Part shown: positions 6,372 to 15,900 of the stretch, in pieces
Layout of the letters: every line of letters begins with the position of its first letter
Numbering within the stretch: the first letter of the stretch is position 1
Virus record (IMG/VR): IMGVR_UViG_3300021093_000360
Location: 1-23,924 of that record
Length of the DNA stretch: 23,924 bases
Reading direction: 5' to 3' (one strand)
DNA from: a virus
The notes under the pieces: model-generated
What the model was told of the DNA's origin: nothing
Databases searched by the model: none
What the model saw: only the letters and a program-made list of their open reading frames with translations
Program-made: the position numbers and the translations under genes

Positions 6372-6374
6372 ATA
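6367..6374 (+). promoter_or_regulatory. T4-type late promoter AATAAATA
   Basis: AATAAATA overlaps the stop codon of the QueD-like gene and lies 8 nt before the ATG at 6383. Same geometry as the other late promoters in the window. Confidence 0.5.
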
Positions 6375-6382
6375 TTGACGTT

Positions 6383-7084
6383 ATGTCAAATCAGTATGTG
6401 GTGTGCGTTAAGCACGGCAGCAAGTATGATAGTCAATACGTGAATGTGTTGCACAGCATGGTGCAGCGCTATCTCACAGTGCCACATGAATTTGTGTGCT
6501 ACACAGAAGATCCAAGAGGTTTAAATTCCAACATTGTGGTGAAAGCACTGCCCAGCATACATTTGAAAGGATGGTGGTACAAAACCATGCTGTTTAATCC
6601 ACAACTGGAGTGCAAAGGCACCATATTATTTTTGGATCTGGATTTAATAATTTTTAGAAACATAGATTATTTGTTCACACACGAGCCAGGCAAATTTGTG
6701 GTGTGCAAAGACTTCAATAGATGTTTTCAACCACATTGGCAAAAGTTCAACAGCAGTGTGGTAAGATGGTGCACAGGGCAACACGCACAATTGTACAATA
6801 ACTTTATCAAAGATCCCGTGGGTATCAGTAGAAAATTTCATGGTGATCAAGACTGGTTGTTTGATCAGGTCAAAAAAGATTTTGTGTATTGGCCTGAAGA
6901 ATGGATACAGAGTTACAAATGGGAAATGCGTGGAAATCCTAAATTGGTACGCACTGCTATTGGTAAAAATTTTGTAGGTCCAGGTGAACCTAAAATAAAA
7001 AAAGCCACATCTATTGCAGTGTTTCACGGCGATCCCAATCCGAGAGAGTGTGTGGATCCTTGGTGCCAACAACATTGGAAATAG
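6383..7084 (+). CDS. GT-A fold glycosyltransferase
   Basis: This 233-residue protein starts with a short Rossmann-type strand (YVVCVKHGSKYDSQYVNVL) as in GT8-like enzymes. The key feature is FLDLDLIIF with D85-x-D87, the metal and nucleotide-sugar-binding DxD at the end of a hydrophobic strand. Further conserved-looking blocks are LKGWWYKTMLF (61-71), FHGDQDWLF (152-160) and VFHGDPNP near 214-220. These match the acceptor and terminal histidine loops of the fold. It probably transfers a sugar to phage DNA, a virion protein or a host glycan; donor and acceptor are unknown. It follows a late promoter by 8 nt and has no Shine-Dalgarno. Confidence 0.8.
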   Translation: MSNQYVVCVKHGSKYDSQYVNVLHSMVQRYLTVPHEFVCYTEDPRGLNSNIVVKALPSIHLKGWWYKTMLFNPQLECKGTILFLDLDLIIFRNIDYLFTHEPGKFVVCKDFNRCFQPHWQKFNSSVVRWCTGQHAQLYNNFIKDPVGISRKFHGDQDWLFDQVKKDFVYWPEEWIQSYKWEMRGNPKLVRTAIGKNFVGPGEPKIKKATSIAVFHGDPNPRECVDPWCQQHWK

Positions 7085-7102
7085 TGTTAGATCGAATACT
7101 CA

Positions 7103-7131
7103 TTGACTTGGATCAAAATATAGCATATACT
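7103..7131 (+). promoter_or_regulatory. sigma70-like (early) promoter, TTGACT-N17-TATACT
   Basis: TTGACT at 7103-7108 and TATACT at 7126-7131 are spaced by exactly 17 bp. The hexamers are identical to those at 21939. Only five bases (ACAGC) separate the -10 from the UvsE ATG, predicting a leaderless transcript. Confidence 0.65.
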
Positions 7132-7136
7132 ACAGC

Positions 7137-8189
7137 ATGATTAAAAGGATAGGTTTTTGTTGTGATTATTTTCATCCGGATCGCACGCTCAGCAAAAAAC
7201 AATTGGAAGAGATTGAACGCCCACGCAACACCAGAGCAACCACTGTGCGTTGGCTGAACGAACACAAAGAACAAGCAGAAGAAAAGTTAGATTTCATATT
7301 CAAACACAACATAGAATCCATAAAAAATTTAATTTTTAAAGTGAGTGAGTTACCACACAGCAGACGCATGTGTAGAATCAGTTCAGGCATACTGCCTTGT
7401 GCCACTGAAAAAACTTGGAGATATTATTGGGACAAACCTGAAATCATCAATTATTGTGAAAAACATTTTGCAGAGGCAGGTGAATTGGCTCGCAAACATG
7501 ATGTAAAGATATCATTTCATCCAGGACAATACACTGTGCTGGCTTCTGAAAACCCTGACATAGTGGAACGCAGCATAGACGAATTTGAATATCACGTGAA
7601 CATGGCCAGGTGGATGGGATTTGGTAAAAAATTTCAAGATGGCTGCAAAATCAATATACACATATCTGGTAAGCAAGGACCAGAAGGCATTATCAAAACA
7701 CTGCCTAGGCTGTCACCAGAGGCTCGTAATTTGATCACTATAGAAAATGATGAAATGGGCTGGGGCCTGGATGCCACACTGAAATTGGAAAAACATTTGG
7801 CACTGGTGTTGGACATACATCATCATTTGATCAGAGAAGAGGAATACATACAAGCCAACGATGACAGAGTCAAAAGAGTGGTGGATTCATGGCGAGGTAT
7901 GAGACCCACCTTGCATTACTCCTATTTTAGAGACGAAGCTATGCAGCACGCATTTGATGCCAACACTCAACACATGATGCACAAAAGTATGCTGCCCATA
8001 AAAGATTTGATCACATTAGGATGCAAAAAAGTTAAATTGCGATCTCATAGTGATATGTTGCCTAATGCAGCACAGAATGAATGGGCCTTAAGTTTTTTAA
8101 AAGCATTTGACATTCAAGTGGAGGCTAAATCTAAGAACTTGGCTGCTGAACAACTGTGGAATCAGGCAGTTGAATTGAATTTGATATGA
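7137..8189 (+). CDS. uvsE: UV damage endonuclease (UvdE/UvsE family)
   Basis: This 350-residue TIM-barrel endonuclease would nick DNA 5' of UV photoproducts and other lesions, starting alternative excision repair. The diagnostic segments occur in order: RISSGILP (80-87), SFHPGQYTVLAS (126-137), HISG (175-178), TIENDE (201-206), LDIHHH (225-230), LHYS (259-262) and a terminal LRSHSD (301-306). These supply the expected metal-binding set of His128, His175, Glu203, Asp226, His229/230, His260 and His304. Length is normal for the family. uvsE genes are known in marine T4-like phages. The start is fixed by a promoter whose -10 ends 5 nt upstream. The stop overlaps the next ATG (ATGA). Confidence 0.93.
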   Translation: MIKRIGFCCDYFHPDRTLSKKQLEEIERPRNTRATTVRWLNEHKEQAEEKLDFIFKHNIESIKNLIFKVSELPHSRRMCRISSGILPCATEKTWRYYWDKPEIINYCEKHFAEAGELARKHDVKISFHPGQYTVLASENPDIVERSIDEFEYHVNMARWMGFGKKFQDGCKINIHISGKQGPEGIIKTLPRLSPEARNLITIENDEMGWGLDATLKLEKHLALVLDIHHHLIREEEYIQANDDRVKRVVDSWRGMRPTLHYSYFRDEAMQHAFDANTQHMMHKSMLPIKDLITLGCKKVKLRSHSDMLPNAAQNEWALSFLKAFDIQVEAKSKNLAAEQLWNQAVELNLI

Positions 8190-8524
8190 GTGAAAAAACC
8201 AAACAACTGCTGCAAAAATTAAAAGAGATCACCGACAAAGAACCACAGCCACAAATCATTGATGGAGTGGTGGTCAGCAATGGAGGGGCCGATAGGATTT
8301 ATCAATATTTTCATGGATCTGTGTATTTGGTCAACAAGGACAACAGCTATTATCAGGGCAAAATTACTAAAAAATTTATAAAAGTCACCAATGATCGAGG
8401 AGAAACATTTAGATCATATGTGTATGAGACTGCGGATGGTAGATGGTTTGATCGTGCAGGAAGACCCACCACCAAGCCCAAACAAACAGAAGCAGAAGAT
8501 TCTGAAGAAAGTCAAACTGAATGA
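8186..8524 (+). CDS. Small protein with acidic tail, unknown function
   Basis: This 112-residue protein is translationally coupled at both ends: its ATG overlaps the UvsE stop and its stop overlaps the SOD start (ATGA each time). Residues 1-20 are a basic/acidic helix (KTKQLLQKLKEITDKE). Residues 24-90 look beta-rich (IIDGVVVSNGGADRIYQYF; YVYETADGRWFDRAG). The last 20 residues are a disordered acidic tail (TEAEDSEESQTE). I do not recognise a family. The gene order implies co-expression with the repair endonuclease and the superoxide dismutase. Confidence 0.75.
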   Translation: MSEKTKQLLQKLKEITDKEPQPQIIDGVVVSNGGADRIYQYFHGSVYLVNKDNSYYQGKITKKFIKVTNDRGETFRSYVYETADGRWFDRAGRPTTKPKQTEAEDSEESQTE

Positions 8525-9267
8525 AAGACGACGAACCTTTTTGGACACCACCCAAAGATCCTTGGAAGTTGGAAGGATTTGAAGATGAAGCAAAGCGTTT
8601 TCTTAAATACTTGAAAACAGTGAGTGTGCAAAATTTAGAACCACATGATTTGATTCAAGCACGCAGAAAACCAGGACTGAGAAAAATAAATAAAGTTATG
8701 TCAAGCGAATTAAAAAATTGGATAGCACTGTTTGAAACCAAGAAAAACAGAGAAAAACAACTGGTGCTGGAAAAACTACCCTATGCCACCAAGGATCTGG
8801 CACCCATATTGAGTGAAAACAATGTGGATTATCACTACAATGTGCTCAGCAGAGGCTATGTGGAACGCTACAACAGCGGCAAAGGTGATCCTGAATTCAA
8901 TTATGGTGGAGCCAAACTGCACAATTTATTTTGGGCTCAATTGCAGTCACCCAAAGGCAGCAATCTACCCAAAGGCAGCATAAAAGAGTTCATAGAAAAA
9001 AAATACAAAGATTATGACATATTCAAGGAAGAACTGCTTTCAGCAGCCATGCGTCTGCAGGGATCTGGCTGGGTGTATCTCAGCAAAATTGGTGACATCA
9101 AGTTAACCCCCAATCAAACATATCGCTCAGACATTTTGATGCCTATAGACATGTGGGAGCATTCTTTCATGGATTATGTGCCTGCCAAAGACGCCAAAAA
9201 AAAATACATTCTAAACATTCTTAAAATTGTCAATTGGAATGTGATCAACGATAGACTGAATCAATAA
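8521..9267 (+). CDS. Fe/Mn-type superoxide dismutase with an N-terminal extension
   Basis: The C-terminal two thirds of this 248-residue protein are a Fe/Mn superoxide dismutase, converting superoxide to H2O2 and O2. It opens with LPYATKDLAP (86-95) in place of the usual 'LPYxxxxLEP'. The four metal ligands are visible: H105 (VDYHYNV), H134 (GGAKLHNLFW), D210 and H214 (IDMWEHSFMDYV). Gateway Tyr113 is present. Gly129-Gly130 before His134, together with N198-Q199 late in the chain, resembles the Mn pattern rather than the Fe pattern (Gln before the second His). The usual HH pair after the first ligand is L109-S110. About 80 residues precede the domain, unlike the normal ~10. No signal peptide. 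SOD genes are uncommon phage cargo; co-transcribed with uvsE. Confidence 0.85.
   Translation: MKDDEPFWTPPKDPWKLEGFEDEAKRFLKYLKTVSVQNLEPHDLIQARRKPGLRKINKVMSSELKNWIALFETKKNREKQLVLEKLPYATKDLAPILSENNVDYHYNVLSRGYVERYNSGKGDPEFNYGGAKLHNLFWAQLQSPKGSNLPKGSIKEFIEKKYKDYDIFKEELLSAAMRLQGSGWVYLSKIGDIKLTPNQTYRSDILMPIDMWEHSFMDYVPAKDAKKKYILNILKIVNWNVINDRLNQ
8949..8980 (+). repeat. 18-bp-period tandem duplication inside the SOD gene
   Basis: The 14-mer ACCCAAAGGCAGCA occurs at 8949-8962 and 8967-8980. It encodes PKGSNL-PKGS in the loop after the second metal ligand. The in-frame period of six codons suggests a recent slip duplication. Confidence 0.8.
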
Positions 9268-9555
9268 TTAAAGTTCACCAATAGGACGAGTGCTGCTGAC
9301 ATCCATGTCCAGCAATTTGCGTTGTTTTACTCCCTGTGCCTGAGCAAATTTTTTTTGATTGCATTTATTACACACGTGCTTGTAATAATTGCTGATGCGT
9401 TTGGCAGCCACTGCTCCACGCTCTCGTTCAAACAACACATTACAACTATCGCATTTGAATTTGTAGTAGGTTTTTGTGCGAATAATGTGGTGTTTTTTGC
9501 CCAACTTGCTGGTGCGTAGATTTTTAGTTTTTCTTTTTTCTTCACCTAGAAACAT
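9268..9555 (-). CDS. Small zinc-finger protein
   Basis: This 95-residue basic protein has two CxxC pairs, C35-DS-C38 and C62-NK-C65, 24 residues apart, enough for one zinc site of treble-clef or zinc-ribbon type. The N-terminus is basic (KRKTKNLRTSKLGKKHH), suggesting nucleic-acid binding. The end (MDVSSTRPIGEL) carries no known motif. It lacks the His/Asn residues of an HNH nuclease, so a regulator or RNA/DNA-binding factor is more likely than an endonuclease. Its stop abuts the stop of the convergent SOD gene with no gap. A minus-strand TGTAAATA lies 5 nt before its ATG, the same short spacing as other late genes. Confidence 0.75.
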   Translation of the reverse strand: MFLGEEKRKTKNLRTSKLGKKHHIIRTKTYYKFKCDSCNVLFERERGAVAAKRISNYYKHVCNKCNQKKFAQAQGVKQRKLLDMDVSSTRPIGEL

Positions 9556-9560
9556 ACAGT

Positions 9561-9568
9561 TATTTACA
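9561..9568 (-). promoter_or_regulatory. Late-type promoter TGTAAATA (leftward)
   Basis: The plus strand reads TATTTACA, so the minus strand has TGTAAATA 5 nt before the zinc-finger ATG. It is a variant of the late octamer, one of two in the divergent 50-bp gap. Confidence 0.4.
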
Positions 9569-9588
9569 TTAGGATTAATAAAATTTTT

Positions 9589-9596
9589 ACTAAATA
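9589..9596 (+). promoter_or_regulatory. Late-type promoter ACTAAATA
   Basis: ACTAAATA lies 9 nt before the ATG of the IscA-like gene. The same octamer at the same distance occurs before the structural gene at 19913. Confidence 0.5.
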
Positions 9597-9605
9597 ATTT
9601 GATAC

Positions 9606-9950
9606 ATGGACGTGATAACAGTAACAGAAAAAGCCCGACAACGCATACAGCATCTGTGTGCTACTAATGCAAAATACGCTGTGCATTTGGGTGTGAAAGG
9701 TGGTGGTTGTGCAGGTTACAGTTATGATTGGGGTTTTGCGGATCGTAGCGAAGTACTCAGTTCAGATGTGCTGATTGAATTTGACAAAGGTGCTCTTATG
9801 ATAGATGCTGCCAGTGTGATGTATGTGATGGGCACAGAATTGGATTTTGTGGATGAAGTGTTTGGAGCACGTTTTGAAATAAGAAATCCCAACGCCAAAA
9901 GCAGTTGTGGTTGTGGCGAAAGCATAAATTTTGAAAAGGAAGTGGCATAA
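9606..9950 (+). CDS. hesB: IscA/HesB-type iron-sulfur cluster protein
   Basis: This 114-residue protein is an A-type carrier that holds and passes on Fe-S clusters. The three defining cysteines are C35 in GGGCAGYSYDW and C101/C103 in SSCGCGES, at the expected spacing (C-x65-C-G-C). The usual A-type opening is present (ITVTEKARQRIQ), as is the FEIRNPNA strand before the last cysteines. Length is normal. hesB genes are established cargo of marine T4-like phages, where the target apoprotein is unknown. It follows a late-type promoter by 9 nt and abuts the next ATG directly, so it may be co-expressed with the giant fibre protein. Together with the SOD it suggests attention to iron and oxidative chemistry. 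Confidence 0.93.
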   Translation: MDVITVTEKARQRIQHLCATNAKYAVHLGVKGGGCAGYSYDWGFADRSEVLSSDVLIEFDKGALMIDAASVMYVMGTELDFVDEVFGARFEIRNPNAKSSCGCGESINFEKEVA

Positions 9951-12900
9951 ATGGTCAAACAGATTATCAACACAGGGGTAGAAGGTAACGATGGTACCGG
10001 TGATAGCATACGAGATGCGTTTAGAAAAGCAAATGAAAATTTCACAGAACTGTATGCAGTGTTTGGTCAAGGTGGCCAAATAGGTTTTACTTCATTATCT
10101 GACACTCCAGATGTTTTAGGAGCATTGAAAGTTCCTGTGTCAAATGCTTCCGGCACAGCACTGACCATGAGATCATTCACCAGCGGCACAGGCATATCCA
10201 TCAGTTTGTCCAACCCTAATACCATTCAGATTACAAACACAGGTTCAGAATTTGTTGCAGACACATCACCCACAGCAGGTGGTCCAGTGGATCTAGCAGG
10301 ATTTGGTATTGGTAGAGCCGCAGTCAGCAGCACAGCAGTGTCTGATTTCAATGCCACTCACGGTGCCAGCATCACCATAGATGATTTGGTGATCACAAAA
10401 GGATATGCAGATCAAAGATATATCAAGGCAGGCGGTGGCAGCGGGGTTTCTGGTCAGATCAGAGTGCGTGAAGAACCTGTGGATGCCACACAGTACACAA
10501 AAACTATTGGCAGTTACACAGCAGGCAATGTGGTAATCACTGCTCATGGTTATGACACATCCGTGAATGGTTTGGAAATCACATATGAAACCACTGGCAG
10601 TGCTGCCACGGGTTTGGTTGATGGCAACAATTATTTCTTAAGATTTGTGAATGAAAATCAGCTCAGCCTGCATTCAACTGAAGCAGGAGCTGTCAATAAC
10701 ACAGGCAAAATCACAGTGTCAGGTGGCACTGGTGTGCAGACTATCACAGATGCTGCTTATGATTCATCATTGCAAGGATTTTTCTCCAGCGATGAAGCGT
10801 TACCTAGACGATCTGTAGTGAGACGTCAAGGCGACGATATGGAAGGAGCATTGTTTCTTTTCGATCATCCAGGCGATCTAGCAGGACTTGGCACACCCAA
10901 TGGTGCTGAAGATCTACAAGCTGCTACAAAATTTTACGTGGACAACACCAGTTACAGCTCACCCACAAATCTTTTTGTCAGCACATTGGGTGATGACAAT
11001 ATGGAAGGTGTGCCTCCGGACAAAGTGGGCAGCAGTTTCAGTTACGCCTACAAAACAATTAATGCAGCGTGTGCAAAAGCTGAAGAGATTGTGTTTGCCA
11101 CTCCGGTTGAATTGGGACCATACAAACAAACTATCACATACAACAGTGGAGCTGGTCTTTCATTGGTGGTCACTGAGGGAGTAACCAGTTCCAGTGGTTA
11201 CAACAATGCCAAAGTATTGATTGACGGCAATAGAACATTCATCATCAAACAAATGATAGCTTTTGTCAACACCACCTATCCTAATTTTACCTATGATGAA
11301 TTGATTTGTGAGAGAGATCTCGGTTATATTTTAGACGGCATCGTGATAGATTTGTTGGCAGGTTTAAATGCCAACGTGAGAAGCATACAAGCTGGCGTGA
11401 GATATTACAGCAGTCAAAGTGGTGCCAAGGCAGTCAATCAACAATTGACTGAAACTTTGGCTGGAATCAACTATGCCAAATCCATCACCAACACAATTCT
11501 ACAAAATGTGGCAGTGACCCCGATATATGATGCTGGTTATTCACAATTTTTTGATGCACCTTCCATAGTGGATGCCACAGGCAGAGCATCAGTGGCTGCT
11601 AAATTTGACATCATCACTAACATCATTCAGAATGGCATTTCAGCTGTGCCACCAGAAGTGGAAGGCAGTACCTACACACTGACGATAGACAATGGCAGCT
11701 TCGGCAATGTGGATCAAAACGATTCCAACAATCAAGATCTTATACCTGGCAAAATAGTGCGAGGCAAGGTGAGTGGTGCCATAGGTAGAATTGTGACTGT
11801 TTCAGCAGGTGCTGCAGTGGATACTTTGACAGTGATACTGTTGGAGCCGCTGGAGTTTTCTGTGGGTGAAGGTTTAGAATTTGCATCACCATTCAAACGT
11901 GCCAACATCACTATTAGAGTGGAAAGCGGCACATATCTAGAAGATTTACCTATCAAAGTGCCCACTGGAGTCAGCATCAAAGGTGATGAGTTCAGAAGAG
12001 TGTTGGTAAGACCTAAACCAAGATTGAGTCAATCATATTGGGCAAGCACATTCTTCTATCGAGACACTGTGATAGACGGTTTGACAGTGACATCCACCAA
12101 CTTTGGCAGACATTATTTGCAGGATCCTACTGACACTCTCGACATTGGTCCCAGTTATGTGAACGCGGGTAATTATGATACCTTTGCAGAAACCATTCTA
12201 GATGCCAAGTTGGCCGTACAGAACGCAGTGATCACCTATGTGAATTCTTTATTGAGTCCCGGTCTACTCAATGCTGCAGATGAAGCTGAAACTAGACGTT
12301 ACACAGGTCTGATTGTGGATGCTCTACACCTGGATCTCAAACGCGGAGGAAGAGAACAAATTTTAGAACAGCAAGGTAATTTCCTTGGAGTAGCTCTTTC
12401 AGCACAACAACAACAAGGTATCACTTACATTGCCACCTATATCAACGCCAGTGTGATAGCCAGTGCATCAATCACAGTGAAAAATATTGTGACCAATGCA
12501 ATGACTTCTATCGTGTATGCTTTCAATGCATCATACAATCCACCACTTGACAACAGGGAGATGGATATGTTCATGATGGGAGAAGCCACCATATTGAGAA
12601 ATATCACAGGTCAAAGTCACGGTGGATTCATGTGTGTGTTGGATCCTGAATCACAAGTTTTAAACAAATCACCATACATTCAAACGGGAGCCAGTTTCTC
12701 TGCCAGCACCAATGCACAAGCATTCAGAGGTGGTATGTTTGTGGATGGTGGCTGCGGCAATATGACCATGAATGTGGACATCGCAGGCAGTGTTGGACCA
12801 TTCGAATTGGCAGTGTACAGTGATCCTGACGAAGGACTATTCATAAGAAAACCACTCACACCCACAGCATTTTTTATATCTGGTGCAAGATTCCAAGTGG

Positions 12901-15900
12901 ATGCTATCAAAGATTATGACGGCCCAGCAGGCACAGCCACACTGTTGTTGAATGCTGCCAGCAACAGCGGTTTAGGATTCACAGCTACCAGTCCAGATCC
13001 TTTCCCAATAGTTCTACAAACCGCCGGTAATAAATCACTGCTGAGCAACGATTTCACTCAGGTCAACGACATGGGATATGGACTGTTGGCCACCAATGGT
13101 GCACTGTCAGAACAAGTCAGCATGTTTACCTACTACTGTTACACTGCTTACTATGCATTGAATGGAGCACAGATACGTTCTCTCAATGGATCAAACGCTA
13201 ACGGTGTTTACGGATTGGTATCAGAAGGCTCAGATCCTTTGGAATTGCCGGATGAAGTGCTGCTGGTGGAGAACATGGTGCAAGTGGGCAAGGTTTATGA
13301 CAACGGAACCACATATGTGAACCCTGCAGCTGGACTCACTGTGTATGTGTATGATTTAGAATACATACCATTCAATAGATCCGAATTGGAAATAGACCAT
13401 GATCCTTTGGATTCATCTGTGTCGCTTGGGGTAACTAGATATGAAATCAATAATATTGAAGCCACTCCTATCACAGTGACCGGTGCCAGTGTCACTAGAA
13501 GTGGCACAGTGTACAAATTAAATCTCAGCACAGCAGGGTCCAATAACACTGCAACTGGTGGACTGCAGGATGATTTGTACAATCTACAAATAGTGACCAT
13601 CAGAGCCAGTCAGGCGCATCGTTTCAGTGGCGTTATTGATGTTTCACCTACCAGACCCAGCACTGCTTTAGTGTTCTACAACGACAACAATGACACAGTG
13701 TATCGAACCACTGCTTTCAACATAACCAATTCAATTGGCACAGCTCTGCCTGCCAACAACGTGATTACCACTTTTGACACTGCTTTTGATGTGGTAAGAT
13801 TGCAGATTAGACCAGCGTCTGCTGTGTTGAGCACTTTTGCAGGTGCAGGTGGAACCACCATGGGAGCCACAGCAGGTGATGACGTGATTGCCATAGAATT
13901 AATCACAGAAGCTGCGGACATCACCAGATTGAACACAGGCAATATGAGTTTTGGTTGGGATGGTAAAACACACAGAGTGATCAACTACATTGATAGAGGC
14001 ACTTTTGCCACTGTGCAAATAGCCGACCTCACCAGTATCAACACTTCCAGCGCAGTGGTGGGCATACATTCACCCTTGGTAAGGGGAGCAGGCACAGAAA
14101 ACATAGTACTGCGTTGCGGACTGTTGGCCAATTCTAATGCCAATATCACTGTGAAAATTTCCACTTGTAGAGCCACAGGACATGACTTTTTAGACATAGG
14201 TTCAGGCAGCTTCAATGACAGCAATTATCCCAACAGTGTATTTGGTGATCCCGCTTCCACACCTACACAAGAAAATGAAGTGCAAGAACGAGGCAAAGGT
14301 AGAGCATTCTATGTGAGCACTGACCAAGATGGTGTGTTCAGAGTGGGAAGATTTTTCACTGTGGACCAAGGCACAGGTTCAGTTACATTTAGTGCCAGCA
14401 TTGCATTGAGTAATTTGGATGGATTAGGCTTCAAACGAGGTGTGGTTGCAGCAGAATTTTCCACAGATTCTGCAATGACTGACAATGCTTCTGACACAGT
14501 GCCAACAGAATCAGCTGTGAGAGGCTATGTGGATCGCAGACTGCACTACACCAACGCTGGAACACTGGTAGTGAATCCAATTGGACCAGGAGCACTGGCC
14601 AGAGACGGCAGCACATCATTCACAGGCAACATATCAGCAGGTGGTTTTAGATTGACCACACTGGGAGCACCGGTGTCCGCTTTGGATGCTGCCACAAAAA
14701 CCTATGTGGATGTGCAACTGGGAAGTACCGATCAACTTGAAGATATAAGAAATGTGGACATTGCTGGTTTTGCAGCCAGTCAAATTTTGATATTCAATGG
14801 CAGAAAAAGAATTTTTACCAACCCTGAATCCGGTGGCACATTTGCTGTGGGCAACACACTCACTGGTTCGGTCACAGGTAGCACAGCCACCATCGTGGAC
14901 TATGATGCAGTGACACTGCCGGCAGGCACTGCTGCTAGAAGAGTGACCTATCAGCTGATATCAGGACCTGATTTCACCACAGCAGATTCGGTCAGCACAG
15001 GAGGCGGAGTATCTGCACAGGTCATAGATGGACCTATGAATGAAATAGCCAACGCTGTGGCTGATCCTGCGTCAGACATCACTCTCACTGCCACACGCAC
15101 CACAGCACAAACCAACCTTAACATACAAATAGTGGCCGGCAGCATACTGAATGCTGACGTAAATTCTGCTGCAGCCATAGCGCAGAGCAAATTAGCCATG
15201 CAGGCTGCTACCACTCGAGTCAATGCTGTGGGAATCAGCCAAGCAGATTTAGGACTGGCTGCATTTGACAGCGGAGATTTCACAGTGACCAATGGTTGGG
15301 TGTCGCTGGCCAGTGGTGGTGTTGATTTGGCAGATTTACCCAACGTCAGTCAATATCAAACATTTGGTAAGAACACAGCAGGATCTGGTTCACCTGCAAT
15401 TGTTGGCTATGCTGACATATTGAACTTTGGCGGTGCACTGCAGGACACAGAATTTGCCACAGAAGTCACAGCAGCACCCACAGATCCAGGCAATGTTCTC
15501 ATAAGAACAGGCACTTCACCTTATGCATATGCTTTCAGCAATGTGACCACATCAGCAGAAGTGAACAGTTTGATAAAATCTGATGGTGCAGGCAATGTGG
15601 ATGTAGGTTCACTGTATGTGGATGGCAGCAAATTATTGGATGCCAACACAGGCACAAACACAAACATATTCACCACAAGAGGTGGTATTGATTTCTTGAC
15701 TGTGGTGGGCAACACTGTCACAAATACCACGCTGACATTCACAGGAAGAAAATTTAATTTTGGTGGCAACACACTGCCCAACTCTCCCACTGCGGACACT
15801 CTACAGGCCACAGGGGTCAACGAAGGCAAGGGCATCACCACACCACATCTTTTCACAAGATTCATTGAAACTGACACAGTGGAGTCTGGAGGCACAGGTA

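Noticed and set aside
9268-9555. HNH homing endonuclease
   Set aside because: Only the CxxC zinc pairs are present; the histidine/asparagine catalytic residues of HNH nucleases are not seen.
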